This document shows, one piece after another, positions 34,616 through 42,933 of a stretch of 64,000 nucleotides of DNA. This DNA comes from Oscillospiraceae bacterium (lineage in GTDB: Bacteria; Bacillota; Clostridia; Oscillospirales; Oscillospiraceae): positions 1 through 64,000 of the forward strand of contig CAJTFK010000010.1 in NCBI GenBank assembly GCA_910575505.1, given 5' to 3'. A model generated the notes under the pieces. It did not search any database, was not told where the DNA came from, and saw only the letters and a list, made by a program, of their open reading frames with translations. A program made the position numbers and the translations under genes. How positions within the stretch are numbered: the first letter of the stretch is position 1; the number at the start of each line of letters is the position of its first letter.

Positions 34616-34971
34616 CCGGAGATCCCCTCCCGGAATGCCTGGATGGCGGAGACGGTCTCCTGATAATCCGCGCTGACCTGCTCGGCCAGGCCGGAGGCGG
34701 GAGGCGTCCCGCCCCGGAGGGATTCGCAAAGGGCGCTGCTGGAGTCTGCCAGCCGGGTCAGGCTCAGGTTCTGGCAGACGCCCTTGATGGTGTGGGCGGC
34801 CCGGAAGGCCTCGTCATAGTTGGAGTCTGCCAGGGAGCTTTGCAGCAGGGAATAGCTTCCGTCCTCGGCAAATTTCAGTACAAATTTCTGCACCAGCCGT
34901 TCGCTGCGCAGGCGTCCGATGGCGTCGTTGTAGTCGCCGCCCATGGCAGCATAGCACTCTTGAAGCGTCAT
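34612..34971 (-). CDS. Free histidine phosphotransfer (Hpt) protein
   Basis: A 119-aa four-helix protein with the Hpt motif AAHTIKGVCQNL (phospho-His near residue 61). It overlaps the upstream regulator gene and the downstream kinase gene by 4 nt each, so the three are translated together. In a phosphorelay it would carry phosphate from the kinase receivers to the receiver of the HD-GYP/GGDEF protein. No other domain is present. Confidence 0.92.
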   Translation of the reverse strand: MTLQECYAAMGGDYNDAIGRLRSERLVQKFVLKFAEDGSYSLLQSSLADSNYDEAFRAAHTIKGVCQNLSLTRLADSSSALCESLRGGTPPASGLAEQVSADYQETVSAIQAFREGISG

Positions 34972-37118
34972 GTCCGTTCCTCCTTTTGATGTTCCGCGGC
35001 GTCCGGCGCATCGTGGCGGACGGTGGCGCAGAAGGTGTCGCTCATGGTGTCGTCATAGAAACAGTACCGGCCCCGCCCGCTGCGCTTGGCGGTGTACAGC
35101 GCCTGGTCGGCGGCGTGGAACAGGGAATCATAGTCCCGGGGGAGCGCCGGCGAGAGGGCGACGCCCATGCTGATGGAGATGGGGAAATCCTTATACTGGC
35201 CGCACAGAGAGTGGAAAATCCGGTCGATAATGGCTTCAATCTCCTCTTTATATTCCAGGAAAATCACGAACTCGTCCCCGCCGGCCCGGGCGGCGATGTC
35301 GCCGCCCCGGATGCTCTGGCGGAGCAGGTCGGCAAGATAGATCAGGACCTGGTCGCCGAAGGAATGCCCGTAATTGTCGTTGGCGCTTTTGAAATGGTCC
35401 AGGTCAAAGATCACCATGGCATAGGAGGAGCCGGGACGGTTGTTCATCCGTTCCAGGATGCGTTTTTTGGCGTAGGCGTGGTTCAAAAGGCCCGTCAGCG
35501 TGTCGTGAGAGGCCAGGCGCTCCAGATTGTCCAGCCGCATGCGGGAGTCGTGGATGTCGATGGCCTTGCCCAGCGCGCCGGTGTAGCGGGGAGGCTCGTC
35601 GCTGGACCAGACGGCCCGGGCCACGATGCGGGTCCAGCGCAGGTCGCCCTGGTAGTTCAGCTGGCAGTCGAAGCAGATGTCCGGCTGGTCCGGGCTGGTG
35701 CTGCGCAGGGTGTTGGAAAGGCTCCGGCAGGCGTCGGCGTCCAGGACGGAAAAGACCTTGCTGCTGTGGAGAGGGTCCATGATGATCTCGTCCAGGCCCA
35801 GGTGCTTCGCACCCCAGGAGGAAAGGGAGACCATGGCGGGGGAGGTGGTGAATTCAAACTGGATTTCCTTGGACATGGCGGCGAAATAGCTGTATTTCAT
35901 GCGCTCGTGCTCCAGGAGCTGAAGGGTGCGCTCGGAGGCGGTGAGCTCCTCGTGGCGGCTCATTTCCTGGAGGACGGTCTGCATCTCGCGGCGGTTCTGA
36001 CGGGTGGGGTCCACGCTTCCCATCTCGTCCCGGATGCTGTCGGATATCTCCGTCAGGCACTCCAGAACCAGGGGGTTGAAGGCCCCGCACTGGCCTTCCG
36101 CAATCATCTGCACCGCCTGCTCGTGGGAGAAGGGGGGCTTGTAAACCCGCTTGGAGGTCAGGGCGTCGTACACGTCGGCCAGGGCCACCATCTGAGCGGA
36201 AATGGGAATCTCGTCGCCCTTGAGACCGTCGGGATAGCCCCGGCCGTCATAGCGCTCGTGGTGCCAGCGGCAGATTTCATAGGCCACCTTTACTAGGGGC
36301 TCGTTCTGGTGGATGGACAGGCCCTCCAGCATGTCCGCGCCGATTTTGGCGTGGGACTTCATAATGGCGAATTCCTCGTCGGTCAGCTTGCCGGGTTTGT
36401 TGAGAATTTTTTCGTCCACGGAAATCTTTCCGATGTCGTGGAGGGCGGAGGCGGTGCCGATCAGGGAGATGACGGAGGGAGTCAGGTTGTACCGGGTGGT
36501 CTTCTGGGCCAGGCGGTCCAGCAGCATTTCCGTGATGGTGCGGACATGGAGCACATGGAGGCCGCTTTCGCCGTTGCGGAATTCCACGATGTGGCTGAGA
36601 ATATCAATCATCAGGCTGCTGCGCTGTTCCTTCTCATAGATCTGGTCCGCCACCATGCTCGCCAGCTTTTTCTGCTTGGCGTCCAGCAGAATGGTGTTGA
36701 TGACACGGTGGTGGACAATGAGGGCGTCAAAGGGGCGGGCGATGAAGTCCGTCACACCCAGGTCATAGGCCCGCTCGATGTTGGCGGAGTCCTTTTCGGC
36801 GGAAATCATGATGACAGGGACGTCCTCAATCCACAGCCGTTCCCGCATGATCTCCAGCATCTGAAAGCCGTTCATCACCGGCATCACGATATCCAGCAGG
36901 ATCAGCGAGAGAACCGACGAGAGATCGGGGTGATCCTTGCTCAGCTCCTCAAGGATGTCCACACCCTCCTGGCCGTTTTCTGCTTCGAGAACATTGTAGT
37001 CCTGGGCCAGCATGTCGGACAGGATTGCCCGGTTGAGGTCCGAATCATCTACAATTAAAATGGTTTCCTTTTTCTTCTTCTGGTTGTTCAGGGGAATCAC
37101 ATCCTTGTCTAGGTTCAT
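34968..37118 (-). CDS. Response regulator with HD-GYP and GGDEF domains (c-di-GMP turnover)
   Basis: A 716-aa cytoplasmic regulator. The receiver domain (about 18-140) has LIVDDSDLN and LLDIVMPVMNG. The HD-GYP phosphodiesterase (about 165-365) has ALHDIGKISV, HAKIGADML and HHERYDGRGYPDGL, all metal ligands intact. A PAS-like linker spans about 400-540. The GGDEF cyclase (about 550-690) has AGGDEF and an I-site RGGD five residues earlier. Both catalytic domains look active, which would let phosphorylation switch the net output. It diverges from the flagellar operon, a usual c-di-GMP target. The ATG at 37118 follows CCGGAGA. Confidence 0.94.
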   Translation of the reverse strand: MNLDKDVIPLNNQKKKKETILIVDDSDLNRAILSDMLAQDYNVLEAENGQEGVDILEELSKDHPDLSSVLSLILLDIVMPVMNGFQMLEIMRERLWIEDVPVIMISAEKDSANIERAYDLGVTDFIARPFDALIVHHRVINTILLDAKQKKLASMVADQIYEKEQRSSLMIDILSHIVEFRNGESGLHVLHVRTITEMLLDRLAQKTTRYNLTPSVISLIGTASALHDIGKISVDEKILNKPGKLTDEEFAIMKSHAKIGADMLEGLSIHQNEPLVKVAYEICRWHHERYDGRGYPDGLKGDEIPISAQMVALADVYDALTSKRVYKPPFSHEQAVQMIAEGQCGAFNPLVLECLTEISDSIRDEMGSVDPTRQNRREMQTVLQEMSRHEELTASERTLQLLEHERMKYSYFAAMSKEIQFEFTTSPAMVSLSSWGAKHLGLDEIIMDPLHSSKVFSVLDADACRSLSNTLRSTSPDQPDICFDCQLNYQGDLRWTRIVARAVWSSDEPPRYTGALGKAIDIHDSRMRLDNLERLASHDTLTGLLNHAYAKKRILERMNNRPGSSYAMVIFDLDHFKSANDNYGHSFGDQVLIYLADLLRQSIRGGDIAARAGGDEFVIFLEYKEEIEAIIDRIFHSLCGQYKDFPISISMGVALSPALPRDYDSLFHAADQALYTAKRSGRGRYCFYDDTMSDTFCATVRHDAPDAAEHQKEERT

Positions 37119-37222
37119 TCTCCGGGGGACGGTATGGGCGGTGCGGGCTGGAGGAGGCGAAAGGCCGCCGCTGGGCGGTTTCCGGCGGGCGCTTTTCGGG
37201 TTCGCGGCCCATATTACCGATT

Positions 37223-37251
37223 ATCTTAACATAAAGCTGTTTGAATAGCAA
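37223..37251 (-). promoter_or_regulatory. Candidate promoter of the phosphorelay operon
   Basis: TTGCTA at 37251-37246, a 17-nt spacer, TAAGAT at 37228-37223 on the minus strand, giving a leader of about 100 nt. The match is moderate. Confidence 0.45.
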
Positions 37252-37431
37252 GAGATTGAGAAGAGTCGGAAGAAGAGATATTTCTGAGCAAAAAACGAAA
37301 ATTGTTAAAATCACCAAAGTTATTTTGAAAAAATCCGGCTGGACTGACGGAAACGGAAAATAAATTGTAAATAGTGTTGAAAGCCTTGGCGTGAAAGAAA
37401 AACTTGGCAGGAAGGGTTCTCAAAAAAGGGC

Positions 37432-37460
37432 TTGCTTTTTCCAGGGGGATGGTGCATAAT
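37432..37460 (+). promoter_or_regulatory. Sigma-A promoter of the flagellar operon
   Basis: TTGCTT at 37432-37437, a 17-nt spacer, CATAAT at 37455-37460. The upstream 150 bp is AT-rich. No sigma-28 type TAAA-N15-CCGATAT pattern is seen, which fits an operon that itself encodes sigma-28. Confidence 0.65.
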
Positions 37461-37466
37461 AGGCGG

Positions 37467-37630
37467 TGAGTCATAATAAACCTGTCAGCAGAGAGTACCC
37501 GGAGGGATGAAAGTCCTTCCTGCGGGGCTTCTCCGGCGTGCCCAAGCCCGGGGATGAAACGGGCTGTGTACGCCATGGCAAGCCGGGAAGCGGCCGTTTT
37601 GGCCGCCGCCGGCGCACTGCGGCAGTTTTA
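37467..37630 (+). promoter_or_regulatory. Structured leader RNA upstream of flgB, class unknown
   Basis: Successive helices are possible: GGAGGGA/TCCTTCC (37501-37507 with 37514-37520) or CCGGAG/CTCCGG (37499-37504 with 37531-37536); GGCGT/ACGCC (37535-37539 with 37570-37574) enclosing GCCCG/CGGGC with loop GGGATGAAA (37551-37559); GCCGG/CCGGC enclosing GCGGCC/GGCCGC (37582-37613). AAACCTG (37478-37484) and CAGTTTT (37623-37629) can close the set with one mismatch. GGGATGAAA occurs twice. The conserved words of c-di-GMP-I riboswitches are absent. It may be a riboswitch or a protein-binding leader. Confidence 0.55.
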
Positions 37631-37678
37631 TGCGGAATTCAAGAGAGAGTATTTTCACGCTGGAAAGGGTGGGAAGAA

Positions 37679-38065
37679 GTGGATATTCTGTCGAGCAACT
37701 CCTTTTTGATGCTGGAAAAATCCTTGGGATTTTTATGGACGAAGCAGTCCGCCATTGCGGACAACATCGTCAACGCGGAAACCCCTAACTATAAGGAGAA
37801 GGTCGTCACCTTTGAGGAAAGCCTGAAGGGCAGGCTTCAGCGGGCCTCCGCAGGACGGACGCCGGTGAAGCAGATGCGGCAGGTGATTCAGGCGACCCCC
37901 TTCGCCGTGGAGGAACAGACGGTTCAGACCCGGATGGATGACAACGGAGTGAACGTCACGGCCCAGAGCGCCGAGGCCATCCGGAACGCCTATCAGATGC
38001 GCTATGTCATGAGCGCCATCAACAGCGACCTGTCCATCCTCCGCTCTGCGGTCCGCGGACAGTAA
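37679..38065 (+). CDS. flgB: Flagellar basal-body rod protein FlgB
   Basis: A proximal rod subunit exported through the flagellar gate. The 128 aa include the rod signature KQSAIADNIVNAETPNYKEKVVTFEESL near residues 20-46 and the C-terminal helix with NAYQMRYVMSAINSDLSILRSAVRG. GTG at 37679 gives the best N terminus; ATG at 37709 is an alternative. The ribosome site is weak (GGGTGGGAAG). It is the first gene of the long motility operon, after a structured leader. Confidence 0.93.
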   Translation: MDILSSNSFLMLEKSLGFLWTKQSAIADNIVNAETPNYKEKVVTFEESLKGRLQRASAGRTPVKQMRQVIQATPFAVEEQTVQTRMDDNGVNVTAQSAEAIRNAYQMRYVMSAINSDLSILRSAVRGQ

Positions 38066-38100
38066 GGGGGACATTCGCGCTTATATACTCTTTTGGTCTG

Positions 38101-38220
38101 CATTGATAAAGTGAAGGAACGGAGGGCGGCTCTATCCCGCGTGTGGAAACGGGCTCCGGGACAAAGGGAAGGAACCCGAAACAGGCGGTTGAGAGGGAGA
38201 GGCGCCGCCTCTCTTTCCGG
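38101..38220 (+). other. Hairpin-rich gap between flgB and flgC
   Basis: The 210-nt gap has no gene. CCCG/CGGG (38136-38139 with 38150-38153) holds loop CGTGTGGAAA; GGG/CCC (38166-38168 with 38175-38177) holds loop AAGGAA; and GAGAGGC/GCCTCTC (38197-38203 with 38207-38213) is a strong stem followed by TTT. The last could attenuate transcription within the operon. Confidence 0.5.
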
Positions 38221-38275
38221 CTTTGTGCCTCTGAAGCCCGCCGGACGGGCGGAGAGAAGAAATGGAGAATGAGAG

Positions 38276-38740
38276 ATGGCATTTTTAAGTTCCATGTCCG
38301 TCGTGGCCTCGGGCCTGACGGCCCAGCAGCTGCGTCTGGACATCGTGGCGGAGAACGTGACCAACTCCACCACCACCCGCACGGAAAATGACGGCGGCGC
38401 GTACCGCCGCAAGATGGTGGTTTTTGAGTCCGAGACGGGGCGGGACGGCTTCCGCCGGGCCATGGCCCGGGCGGCGGACGGACTGGCTCCCGGGGCGGGA
38501 CAGTCCACCATCGGCGGTGTGAAGGTCACGCAGATAGTGGAGGACCCCTCCCCGCTGAAGCTGGTTTATGACCCCACCCATCCCGACGCCAACGAGGACG
38601 GCTATGTGGAAATGCCGAATGTGGACATGGTCAAGGAAATGACAGACGCCATGGCGGCCACCCAGGCCTATTCCGCCAACGTGACCATGATGAACACCAT
38701 GAAGACCGTCATCAGCGAGGGACTTCAGATCGGGAAGTAA
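38276..38740 (+). CDS. flgC: Flagellar basal-body rod protein FlgC
   Basis: A rod subunit, 154 aa. The N-terminal rod signature is SGLTAQQLRLDIVAENVTNSTTTRTENDGGAYRRK (residues about 12-46), and the C-terminal helix is PNVDMVKEMTDAMAATQAYSANVTMMNTMKTV. ATG at 38276 follows GGAGAATGAG. It is separated from fliE by 19 nt. Confidence 0.96.
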   Translation: MAFLSSMSVVASGLTAQQLRLDIVAENVTNSTTTRTENDGGAYRRKMVVFESETGRDGFRRAMARAADGLAPGAGQSTIGGVKVTQIVEDPSPLKLVYDPTHPDANEDGYVEMPNVDMVKEMTDAMAATQAYSANVTMMNTMKTVISEGLQIGK

Positions 38741-38759
38741 CTGACAGGAGGGAACCCAT

Positions 38760-39068
38760 ATGGCTGAGATCAACCAGCTGACGCCGCTGAGCCGGCTGAC
38801 GCCGCTGCGGGGCGAGGAAAAGAAAGCAGACGGTTATGTGCAGGAGGAAGGCGTGTTCGGCGCCATTTTCCAGGGCGCCATTAACAACGTAAAGGAAACA
38901 GACGCGGACAAGGTCGAAGCGCAGTATCTGCTGGCAACGGGCCAGCTGGATAACCCCGCCGCCCTGATGACCGCGATCAGCAAGAATCAAATCGCGGTGG
39001 ATTTGCTGATTCAGCTGAGGAACAAGGCGCTGGACGCCTATTCCGAGCTGACGCGGATCAGCCTGTAA
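38760..39068 (+). CDS. fliE: Flagellar hook-basal body complex protein FliE
   Basis: Joins the MS ring to the rod and is one of the first exported substrates. The 102-aa protein has the FliE C-terminal block VKETDADKVEAQYLLATGQLDNPAALMTAISKNQIAVDLLIQLRNKALDAYSEL. ATG at 38760 follows AGGAGG. The next gene is 184 nt downstream; that gap shows no supported gene. Confidence 0.95.
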   Translation: MAEINQLTPLSRLTPLRGEEKKADGYVQEEGVFGAIFQGAINNVKETDADKVEAQYLLATGQLDNPAALMTAISKNQIAVDLLIQLRNKALDAYSELTRISL

Positions 39069-39252
39069 GCAAAGCGGCGGGACGAAATGAAGTGCCCCGC
39101 CTCTTTGCGCCTGCATCGGGACTTTGCGATGGGGGAGGCAGGCGCGGAAAACCAGGGAGAAGAGCTGTGCAGAATGGGAAAGCAAGACGATATGAGCAGA
39201 TGGACAGAACCGGCTGGAAAGCTTAAAAACGCGGGAGAGGAGGTGACGGCAG

Positions 39253-40935
39253 GTGGACGAGAAAGCTGAAAAGGTCAAAGTCCTTGACCGGGTGAAGAGC
39301 TTTGGGAAAAAGGGCTGGGACAAGGTCAAGTCCCTGCCGAAGAAAATCCTCATCATCATCGCGGCGGTGGTGCTGGTCCTGGTCATTGCCGCCGTGGCCC
39401 TGGCGCTGAGCCTGAACCACCGGGAATACGCCGTGCTGGTTTCCGGCGTCAGCGACAACGAGGCCGCCACGGTGATGAAATGGCTGGATGAGCAGAGCGT
39501 CACCGGCTACCGGCTGGAGAGCGAGGGCACCGTCCTGGTGCCCAAGGGCCAGGAGGATATCCTCAAGGTCCGGCTCCTGACGGAGGAGGTCACCAAGACC
39601 GGCTACTTCTATAATACATATTTCGATCACATCAACAGCCTCTCCACCAACGCGGAGCGGAACCAGGTGGCCCTGATGGACCTCCAGGACCGCCTGGCGG
39701 CCACCATCCGGACCTTTGACGGCGTGCGGGACGCGGTGGTGTTCATCAATCCCGGAGAGGACAGGAGCTATATTCTGGATACCAACAACCTGGTGGAGGC
39801 CACCGCCTCCGTCAAGGTGACCATGTCGGGCGAACAGGAGCTGACGCCGGAGATTGCCTCCGCCATCCGCACCCTGGTCTCCCGGGCCGTGCAGGGTCTG
39901 GTGATTGACTCGGTGGAGGTTCTGGACAGTCTGGGCAACAGCTATCCGGATTTCGGCACCGGCGGAAACGACGCTTCGGACCTGAAGCTCCGGCTGGAGA
40001 CCGAATGGGAGAACCGCATCCGCCGGGAGGTCATGCACCTGCTGTCCCCCCTGTTCGGAGAGGACAACGTCCGGGTGGGCGTGAACTGCGACGTGGAAGT
40101 GGGCAATGTCACCGAGAACCGGACCGACTATTGGCTGCCGCCCTTCGCTGAGGACGGGTCCACCGGCGGCCGGGGCATCATCGGCACCGAGCAGGGAGAC
40201 GTCTACATCGGCCGGCCGGGAGACAACCCGGTGGGCGGCCTGGTGGGCTCCGAGACCAACAGCGACCTGCCGGAGTACGTGGAGCCGGAGATGAACGCCC
40301 AGGACGGGGATAACCTGTTCAATGCCGGCGGACAGAAGGATTACCTCACATCCCACAGCGACAAACAGATTTACAACGACGCGGGCAGGATTACGGACTG
40401 CTCCGTAGGCGTGACCATCAACTCCAGAGTGCTCTCCGGGCCTCTGGACGTGGAGGAGATCCGCACGCTGGTGGCCCGGGCGGCCGGCATTACCGGCGAG
40501 CTGGACGAGGACACCGGCGAGGAGCTTCTGGGCCAGAAGATTTCGGTTGTGGCCATGGAGTTCTACGATCCCACCGTGGCCGGACCCGGCGGCGTGCCCA
40601 TCGAGGATGACGACAACTTTATGTGGGTGTGGATTGCCGCGGGCGCGGGCCTGCTGCTGTTCATCATTCTGCTGGTTGTGATTCTGCTGCTGCGCCGCAA
40701 ACGGCGGAAGAAGCAGGAGGCGGAGCTGGCGGCCCAGGAGAACGACGTGGAAGCGCTGCTGGCCGCGGCGGGTCTGGGCGAGGGCGAAGCCCAGACCGGC
40801 GCCGACGTGATGACGCTCCAGACCGAGAAGAGCATGGAGCTGCGCAAGGAAATCCGGCAGTTCGCCAGCGACAACCCGGAGGTTGCCGCACAGATCATCA
40901 AGTCCTGGCTGAAGGGAGGGGACGACAATGCCTGA
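39253..40935 (+). CDS. fliF: Flagellar MS-ring protein FliF
   Basis: Builds the membrane-supramembrane ring. The 560 aa have a first transmembrane helix (about 34-56), the secretin-like ring domains (about 60-440) with the family block ATIRTFDGVRDAVVFINPGEDRSYI, a second helix (about 457-482), and a C-terminal FliG-binding tail rich in acidic residues ending FASDNPEVAAQIIKSWL. GTG at 39253 follows GGAGGTGA. It overlaps fliG by 8 nt. Confidence 0.96.
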   Translation: MDEKAEKVKVLDRVKSFGKKGWDKVKSLPKKILIIIAAVVLVLVIAAVALALSLNHREYAVLVSGVSDNEAATVMKWLDEQSVTGYRLESEGTVLVPKGQEDILKVRLLTEEVTKTGYFYNTYFDHINSLSTNAERNQVALMDLQDRLAATIRTFDGVRDAVVFINPGEDRSYILDTNNLVEATASVKVTMSGEQELTPEIASAIRTLVSRAVQGLVIDSVEVLDSLGNSYPDFGTGGNDASDLKLRLETEWENRIRREVMHLLSPLFGEDNVRVGVNCDVEVGNVTENRTDYWLPPFAEDGSTGGRGIIGTEQGDVYIGRPGDNPVGGLVGSETNSDLPEYVEPEMNAQDGDNLFNAGGQKDYLTSHSDKQIYNDAGRITDCSVGVTINSRVLSGPLDVEEIRTLVARAAGITGELDEDTGEELLGQKISVVAMEFYDPTVAGPGGVPIEDDDNFMWVWIAAGAGLLLFIILLVVILLLRRKRRKKQEAELAAQENDVEALLAAAGLGEGEAQTGADVMTLQTEKSMELRKEIRQFASDNPEVAAQIIKSWLKGGDDNA

Positions 40936-42010
40936 GACCGCAGCGGCGGAAACCGCCCAGAAGGCGCCGGCCCCCAAGGAGGCCAAGGGCAAAAAGAAGG
41001 GCCCGGGCGTGGAATCCCTCAGCGGCTCCCAGAAGGCGGCGGCAGTCATCGTCGCCCTGGGAGCGGAAAAGGCGTCCCTCCTCTATAAGTACATGGAGGA
41101 CGACGATGTGGAGCAGCTCACCCTGGAGGTGGCAAAGCTGGGCTTCCTGGATTCCAGCGTCACCGAGGAAATCCTCATCGAGTTCCACCAGAGCTGCCTG
41201 ACCCAGAAGGCCGTCACCGAGGGCGGTCTGGAGTACGCCAGAACCGTTCTGGAAAAGGCCTATGGCGAGCAGGCGGCGGCAGACATGCTGGGCAAGGTGA
41301 CCAAGTCCCTGAAGAACCGGGAATTCTCCTTCATGGACAAGGCGGATATCAAATCCCTGTTCTCCGCCCTGTGCAACGAGCGGCCCCAGACCATTGCCGT
41401 GGTCCTCAGCTATGTGGACGCGGACAAAGCTGCCGGCGTGATTGCCCAGCTGGAGGAAAAGAAGCAGATTCAGGTGGTGGAGAGCATCGCCAAAATCGAA
41501 AGCGTCTCCCCCACGGCCATCAAAATCGTGGAGGCGGAAATGCGGAACAAGTTCTCCAATATTATTACAAGCAGCAATGTCAAGGTGGGCGGCATAGACT
41601 ATGTGGCCGACGTGATGAACAACCTGGACCGGACCAGCGAGAAAAACATCTTCGACGGTCTGGCCGACCGGGACCAGGAGCTGGCGGACGAGATCCGCAA
41701 GCGGATGTTTGTCTTCGAGGACATCATCACCATGGACGACCGGTCTGTTCAGCGCTTCGTCCGGGACTGCGACCCCAGAGACCTGGTGCTGTCCCTCAAG
41801 GTGGCCAACGCGGAGGTGGCAAACAAGCTCTTCGCCAACATGTCCAGCCGCATGGCCCAGAGCATCAAGGACGACCTGGAAATCACCTCCAATGTCCGCA
41901 TGAAGGACGTGGAAGAAGCCCAGCAGCGCATTGTGGGCATCATCCGCGGTCTGGAGGAGAAGGGTGAAATCATCATCCTGAAGGGCGGAAAGGACGATAT
42001 CATTGCCTAG
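40928..42010 (+). CDS. fliG: Flagellar motor switch protein FliG
   Basis: A C-ring protein that contacts MotA and FliM, 360 aa. After a 35-residue Lys/Ala/Glu-rich extension, longer than usual, come FliG-N (SGSQKAAAVIVALGAEKASLLYKYM), FliG-M and FliG-C, with the torque helix region EIRKRMFVFEDIITMDDRSVQRFVRDCDPRDLVLSLKVAN carrying the charged residues. Translation is coupled to fliF and overlaps fliH by 8 nt. Confidence 0.96.
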   Translation: MPETAAAETAQKAPAPKEAKGKKKGPGVESLSGSQKAAAVIVALGAEKASLLYKYMEDDDVEQLTLEVAKLGFLDSSVTEEILIEFHQSCLTQKAVTEGGLEYARTVLEKAYGEQAAADMLGKVTKSLKNREFSFMDKADIKSLFSALCNERPQTIAVVLSYVDADKAAGVIAQLEEKKQIQVVESIAKIESVSPTAIKIVEAEMRNKFSNIITSSNVKVGGIDYVADVMNNLDRTSEKNIFDGLADRDQELADEIRKRMFVFEDIITMDDRSVQRFVRDCDPRDLVLSLKVANAEVANKLFANMSSRMAQSIKDDLEITSNVRMKDVEEAQQRIVGIIRGLEEKGEIIILKGGKDDIIA

Positions 42011-42905
42011 TATCTGGAAAGCGTTCTCCCGCCCCAAGGCCGAGCCCTATCAGTTCCCCGAGGCCTCCGGGCTGCCGGAGGAGGGGCGGGACGACAGCTT
42101 CGAGCCCCTTGGGGCGGAGGCGGAGGCCCTGGAACAGGAGATGCGCGGCCTGGCCAGGGAGGCTCCGGAGCCCCAGCCCCCTGAGCCGGAACCGGAGCCG
42201 GAGCCGGACCCCATTGAATTCGCCCGGATTCAGGCGGAGGAGATTGTGGCGGATGCCCGGCGCCAGGCGGAGGAAATCCTGGAAAAGGCTCAGGCGGAGG
42301 CCATGGCTCGGGCAGAGGAAATCTATGAGAATGCCCGCCAGTCCGGCCAGGAGGCCGGAAGGGCCGAGGGCGTTATTCAGGGCGTGGCCCAGGCCATGGA
42401 GGAGGGCCATCAGACCCAGGAGCGGCAGGCCGCCGCCCTGGAGGCTCAGGTGGCGGACTTCCTGGAACGGGCCTCCGCCGCCCTGGACCGGCAGCTGGAG
42501 GATAACGTGGAAGAGCTGCGGGACCTGGCCCTGGCCATTGCGGAAAAGGTGGTCTGCGTCAGTCTGAAAAGCAGCTCCGAGGTCATCTGCCGGATGATTC
42601 AGACAGCCATTGACAAGAGAAAGCACCGGGAATGGGTGCATATCTATATTGCGGAGTGCGACGCGAAACACCTGACCAAGATCCCCCAGGCCCTGACGGC
42701 GGCCCTGTCCGCCCTCAGCGACCGGGTGCGCATCATCCCCATGGCGGACGACGAGGCGGGCACGTGCATCATTGAGATGCCCGACGAAATTGTGGACGCC
42801 AGCGCCGCCACGCAGATTGAGAATATCCGGACTCTGCTGGCCGACGCCCCTTCCGCCGGCTTCGACGGCAGCTTGAACTTTGGAAGGGGCATCGGCGGCA
42901 GCTGA
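42003..42905 (+). CDS. fliH: Flagellar assembly protein FliH
   Basis: A stator-like regulator of the export ATPase FliI. The 300-aa protein has a Pro/Glu-rich N-terminal region (EPQPPEPEPEPEPD near 58-72), then a long coiled coil with Ala/Glu/Gln heptads (about 75-165, including GxxxG-like spacing AGRAEGVIQGV), and a C-terminal globular part ending in FGRGIGG. The TTG start at 42003 overlaps fliG and is preceded by AAAGGA. Position before fliI supports the call. Confidence 0.9.
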   Translation: MPSIWKAFSRPKAEPYQFPEASGLPEEGRDDSFEPLGAEAEALEQEMRGLAREAPEPQPPEPEPEPEPDPIEFARIQAEEIVADARRQAEEILEKAQAEAMARAEEIYENARQSGQEAGRAEGVIQGVAQAMEEGHQTQERQAAALEAQVADFLERASAALDRQLEDNVEELRDLALAIAEKVVCVSLKSSSEVICRMIQTAIDKRKHREWVHIYIAECDAKHLTKIPQALTAALSALSDRVRIIPMADDEAGTCIIEMPDEIVDASAATQIENIRTLLADAPSAGFDGSLNFGRGIGGS

Positions 42906-42933
42906 CCCGCGCACGGCGCAGTGAGGAGAACAT

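Noticed and set aside
37579-37596. Cobalamin riboswitch B12-box-like AAGCCGGGAAGCGGCC in the flgB leader
   Set aside because: Only a loose resemblance. The box has a deletion and wrong pairing context, and the other conserved cobalamin elements are missing.
37467-37600. c-di-GMP-I riboswitch before flgB
   Set aside because: The gene context fits, but the conserved words of that class (GGCAAACC and GACGCAAAGCC) are absent.
39087-39269. 60-codon frame between fliE and fliF
   Set aside because: No ribosome site for its ATG, overlap with the fliF start, and no recognisable composition. The fliF GTG has a good GGAGGTGA site.
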